Shown: positions 60,025-64,000 of the stretch, in pieces | How positions within the stretch are numbered: the first letter of the stretch is position 1 | Layout of the letters: the number at the start of each line of letters is the position of its first letter | DNA from: Ascidia mentula | Lineage: Eukaryota; Chordata; Ascidiacea; Phlebobranchia; Ascidiidae | DNA length: 64,000 nt | Reading direction: 5' to 3' | Assembly (NCBI GenBank): GCA_947561715.1 | Contig: OX387198.1 | Coordinates: forward strand, 6,386,001 to 6,450,000 | The notes under the pieces: generated by a model | Told to the model about the DNA's origin: nothing | What the model saw: only the letters and a program-made list of their open reading frames with translations | The model's database searches: none | Position numbers and translations under genes: made by a program

Positions 60025-62256
60025 ATGGGTCGGAGAGCAACCAGTACCACCAAAGGTGGAAAGTTCATGAATCCAACGGATCAGGCGAGAAAAGAGGCAA
60101 GACGACGCGAACTAAAGAAAAACAAAAAACAGCGCTTGGCTGTTCGTCAAGCTGTTATCAAAACAAAAGACCCCCAGCTAATGATTACCGAACTTGAATC
60201 ACTCGATGACATGGAGTTGAATCCATCAAACACCAATCAATACAATGAAAAGGTTACAAAACATTTTGTTGATAGGCTATCTCAATATGCCTTGGCTGCC
60301 AAGCCTGTGAACCTTACTATCTCAGTATATGTTGTGTTAAATGTATTTATATCAAGTGCGACAAATTCTGTTAAGGTGTCTTGACTTAGCATCTTGTGAA
60401 TCCAAACCATAAACACTTCTAATTAAAAAGCAATTTGTTGTACAGACTGGCCAAGCTTTTACATGTAGAAATGTATTAGTTTGCGAGTAAAATGTGGAAG
60501 ATTAGGAAAAATATTTTGTACTAATTTTAAATAAGGTGTACATAGATTTTTAGAGCTAGTTGTGCAATCAAATGCCGATATTGTATATGTTAAATACAAG
60601 CTTCAATGGTTAACCAGATGTATGACTTTGCAGGTAATAAAAGACAAGAGAAGAAAACTACTGGAAAACCTGATACGAATTGTGGACTTTTATTTTAAAG
60701 AAGAACCGAGCCGTGGCAGAGAATTTAAGTTAATGGTGGAAGCGTACAAACAAAATAGAAAGAAAAAAGAAAATTACTATGAGTCTGTACAGAATGCACA
60801 GAAGGTTGAAATTGGCGCAATTCCCTTGCCTGATGCCCCCTTTGCCACACCGCAACTTCAAGACATCCCACTGCCAGGACTAAAACCTCAGGGAATTTTA
60901 AAGAAAATGCCCCCTGGGCCACCTAGTGGCCTACCACCTGCACTTGCAGGGAAAAAATTGGCTCCTGGGCCACCACCTGGTTTCCCACCATCCAAAAAAG
61001 TGTGAGTAATAAAATTGATTCTATTAAATAACGTCCCAAATTTTGTGCATGTAGGGTTTATGTAGTGATGCAATGTTATTACTAATTTGATTGGAAACAA
61101 ACAGTCAAAAAAAGAAGGTTTATTTTTAAGGTTATCCCAGCTATAAAAAAAACGTGTTTCAAAATAAATTTCCTTGTTTTTTAGATTTGTTCGTGGGGTA
61201 AAACCAGGAGTTATACCTGGAATTCCAATGCATTCAGTTCGATCAGGTATTATATAATCGCCTTCATAATACAAACATTTTAATAATCCTTGCCTTCAGT
61301 AAAAGTTATGTTGAATTTGATGTGGTTAGGTGGAGTGATGGAGGATATGCCATATGACCCTGAAGAAGGTCCGGAGTTCCTCGGTGGCGATGACCGGAGA
61401 GCGGACGATGATGACGAAGAAGAATTTCATCATAGAGACGATGATGAGGCAGATATAGGTCAGTATGCTTGTGCCTCCGATATCTGGTGTTTGTTTTTTA
61501 TAATATAACATTTTGTCCATAGATCATTTATCAGATGATGATGCTGGAAGCAGTCGTAGACCAAGCAGAAGAGGTGTTCGGTTTGCTGACGATGACAAGG
61601 ATAAGGAGACCACGAAACCACTGCCATCCAACATCACCCCACTGCAGGCCATGATGTTAAAACTGGCTGGACAGTCTGTACCAGCTCCTCCAGAAAACAC
61701 AGACTATGATGATGAAGACAAAGAGGAAACAAATGAACATGCAAAAGATAGATCAAGACCTCCGGGCCCTCCACCTGGACTTCCACCAGGTCCACCACCG
61801 GGAATGCCTCCAGGAATAATGCAAAACCCCTCCGGTATTCTGCCACCTGGTCCACCACCGGGTCGACCCCCTACTGTACCCCCGGGTCTTCCACCAGGCA
61901 TTTCCCACAGGGGCGGGGAGCAGGGTGTTAGTTTCATGCCAAACCCTAATGTTCTGAGTGCTCCACCGAGTCTTATTCATCGCCCGGCAGCCGACAAAGA
62001 AGAAGAGCCACAAGCTGCGACAATAAGCGCCAAACCGCAGCTCACGGCCAACCCGAAGGGCGACACCACGCGGTTTATGCCCACATCATTGCGCGTTCGC
62101 CGTGAAACCAAAGGCCGCGGTGCTCCTGTTCGTGCCGGGCCAGAGTTGCCCACGCAAGCAGAAAGACAGAAGGCTGAAAAGAAGCGAAAGGCAGCTAAGT
62201 CCAACGCCGATGCCGCCTACGACTCTTTCATGAAGGAGATGCAAGGTCTGCTCTGA
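60025..62256 (+). CDS. wbp11: WBP11 splicing factor (516 aa)
   Basis: Nuclear WW-domain-binding protein 11 (Npw38BP/SNP70), a pre-mRNA splicing factor that binds PQBP1 and PP1. Exons: 60025-60252, 60634-61001, 61185-61246, 61300-61458, 61523-62256; 1551 nt in frame. The N terminus is almost identical to the vertebrate protein (KFMNPTDQARKEARRRELKK). Further matches are NAQKVEIGAIPLPD, LQDIPLPG, GVRFADD, LTPLQAMMLK-like TPLQAMMLKLAGQ, PNVLSAPPSLIHRP, TRFMPTSLRVRRE and the C-terminal FMKEMQGLL. Two proline blocks (PPGPPPG and PPGR types, about residues 168-205 and 350-400) are the WW-domain ligands, with an Asp/Glu-rich stretch between. It is shorter than the 641-residue human protein, mostly in the acidic and proline regions. 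Confidence 0.95.
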
Positions 62257-62336
62257 AAAGATAGTGAACTATTTGGCGCAATCGTTGTTGCGGTCAGATA
62301 TCTTTCTATTAAACTGTGCAACAGCAGCCGGGTGTA

Positions 62337-62342
62337 AATAAA
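62337..62342 (+). terminator. Polyadenylation signal for WBP11
   Basis: AATAAA 80 bases past the stop codon. A second AATAAA is at 62452-62457. Confidence 0.65.
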
Positions 62343-62459
62343 TTTACTTTTATCTTTCCTCGGACTATTTTTGAGAAACTGTTTTAATGCAGATAAAAAC
62401 TTTGTAATCCAAAATCAGTTGGTGTCTTATAGAGGCAATGAGTTTCTAGTAAATAAAGC

Positions 62460-64000
62460 GTGGTCGCTAATCTTCATAGGATAACAAAGTGTCAGTTGTA
62501 CAGGTTAACGGCAAAACGTTGGTGCAAGGATTCCCCTTTATTTACTCGTAATTTATTTTCCTGTCGTAATAGCAAGTATGAAATGACACAATCACATTTT
62601 TTGAATACCTACACGAGCGGTTACGGATTAGTTACAAGTTTCTCCAAGCGGTTTACGCAGAGCACGACGAAACCACACGACGTTCGCGTAGATAAACTGT
62701 CCCGAATAAATGCAATTAGACCGCGCAATGCGCAGTCATTTCGAACTCTAAAATCCTTCATAAATCATACACGGGAATAAATCATAAAATTAATCTGCAC
62801 TTAATTCTGTGAAGATGGGCGGTTGCTTAAGAAATGCCTTCTGCGAGTAGTAAACTTATATAATTGCTCAGGTTTCATCTAAGATCACTATTAGCAAAGA
62901 AAGGAGTTGCTTCACGAAATGTTATTTTTGATATCTGTAGCAATGAAAGTTATAAACGCTATTACGCAAGGCGAACGCAAAACAACACATGACAGCACTA
63001 GTTTTGCACCTTGAAAGTAAATGTTGCACCACAGGACCAACACAAAATAAAAACGATTGTTGTTTGGTCATGCCAAGTAAGGAAAACTTTATTGACTATT
63101 ATAGCTTTTAAACGTATTGTACGTATGAGCCTACGTAAACTTTCGTTACAATAGTAGTGGATAGTTCAACGCGAGAAAGGATTTGCATGACAATGAATTT
63201 TGTTCACAACTGTTTTAATGGCTGCTGCAAAATCGATTTATTGATTTAGTTTCTACTTGCTGCAATACATCCGATAGCGCAACGGCAACCACCAGTATAT
63301 TAAAGAATACATGAACCCAAGACGTCCAAGTAGATAGAAGGCCGTACCGGTAAACGTCCAGCAGGTGTTCTGCGCCTCACTCTTTTGTATCATGTTTTGG
63401 GGACGAAAGTAACCCCTGAAAACCGGGTGTAACCCTGAGTAAACGTATTTACTTCAATTTGATTGGATGTTGGCGGCAGCAAAGTCGTCAAACTCAGGCC
63501 TGTTAACGAACCGTGGCTTGCCAAGTGGAAACTGGTATGGATCGAAGTCCACGTAATTAAGTGCAGCAAAAATATTTGTTTTGGTGATGCGCGCGTGACC
63601 TCAGAACATGCCAAGGAATGCAGCCATCTTTTTTGCGTGTGTTTATCGCTATTTCGCGAATAATCTTTCCAACTTAGCTATCAGTGTCAAAAACGAGTTT
63701 GGGCTCTTTTTAGAATCTCGCATGACCACAGCAAACAACGTGCAAAGCTCCCGGCAAAGTAACAGATAAAATCACCAAAAATTTCGAACCACTGGTGGGA
63801 AAACGCACAACAGACAGGTCATCATGTTGTTTCAAGCGACAACAGGAAGCTGTTCTTTGTTTATTGGGAGAAAACCTAACAGCCTTATAAAGAACACATC
63901 AACAAAGAATTGAAAAGAAAAACAAGCAAAGACCAGTATGGTTACATCCTTTTCTGATCACAATGTACATGGGATGTGTAAGAACAAAACATCATCAGTT
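62460..64000. other. End of window, no firm gene
   Basis: A plus-strand frame with no in-frame stop from 62460 to 62780 (107 codons, ending INHTRE) has a basic, Ser/Thr-rich composition and an ATG at 62580. It has no family similarity I recognise and no clear splice sites. The remainder to 64000 shows only short frames and no recognised repeat or RNA. Confidence 0.35.

Noticed and set aside
61634-61937. Gly/Pro-rich minus-strand frames opposite WBP11
   Set aside because: They mirror the proline-rich WBP11 repeats on the other strand.

Overview
The window looks like nuclear DNA of an animal with small, intron-rich genes. A tunicate (an ascidian such as Ciona) is my best guess. This rests on short introns, AT-rich spacers, tight head-to-head and tail-to-tail gene spacing, and the protein set (papilin, SLC46, CCDC42/CFAP73, RNF215, WBP11). 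The species is inference. I found no prokaryotic genes, rRNA, convincing tRNA, CRISPR array or virus-derived element.

Layout. (1) 1.6-30.1 kb, + strand: one large secreted extracellular-matrix gene, papilin-like, which I resolve into 27 exons with unbroken phase (1336 codons plus stop). It has a signal peptide, an ADAMTS-like cassette, seven TSP1 repeats in all, papilin cysteine motifs, two Kunitz domains, a thyroglobulin type-1 domain, two Ig domains and a C-terminal PLAC domain. Its first five introns hold about 18 kb of non-coding DNA with regulatory-looking sites. (2) 30.7-34.7 kb and 37.1-40.1 kb, - strand: two tandem SLC46-type major-facilitator transporters, each 11 exons and 532 codons, with exon phases matching one to one. 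A decayed copy of a papilin Ig exon lies just beyond the 3' end of the second gene, so the duplication also carried papilin's tail. An orphan first-exon-like sequence (42.3 kb) and weaker transporter-like fragments (47-51 kb) suggest a larger, partly lost array. (3) 44.1-46.1 kb, - strand: a single-exon gene for a 667-aa protein I do not recognise, with a Lys-Pro repeat tract and several TQT motifs. (4) 46.1-55.7 kb: gene-poor DNA with transporter-like fragments, diverged tandem repeats and a hAT-type MITE with a perfect 8-bp target duplication. (5) 55.8-62.3 kb: three compact genes. A CCDC42/CFAP73 coiled-coil ciliary gene (+) has an RFX X-box upstream. It converges on an RNF215-type PA-TM-RING ubiquitin ligase (-), which sits head to head, under 400 bp apart, with the splicing factor gene WBP11 (+). 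(6) 62.3-64 kb: no firm gene.

The genes do not form one pathway. The window joins a matrix gene, a local transporter family, an orphan gene and a housekeeping/ciliary cluster. The main oddities are the papilin-SLC46 segmental duplication, two GC-AG introns found only in SLC46 copy B, the orphan first exon, the TQT/KP-repeat protein, and papilin's thyroglobulin domain. Exon borders come from reading splice sites, frames and family similarity by eye, without transcripts.
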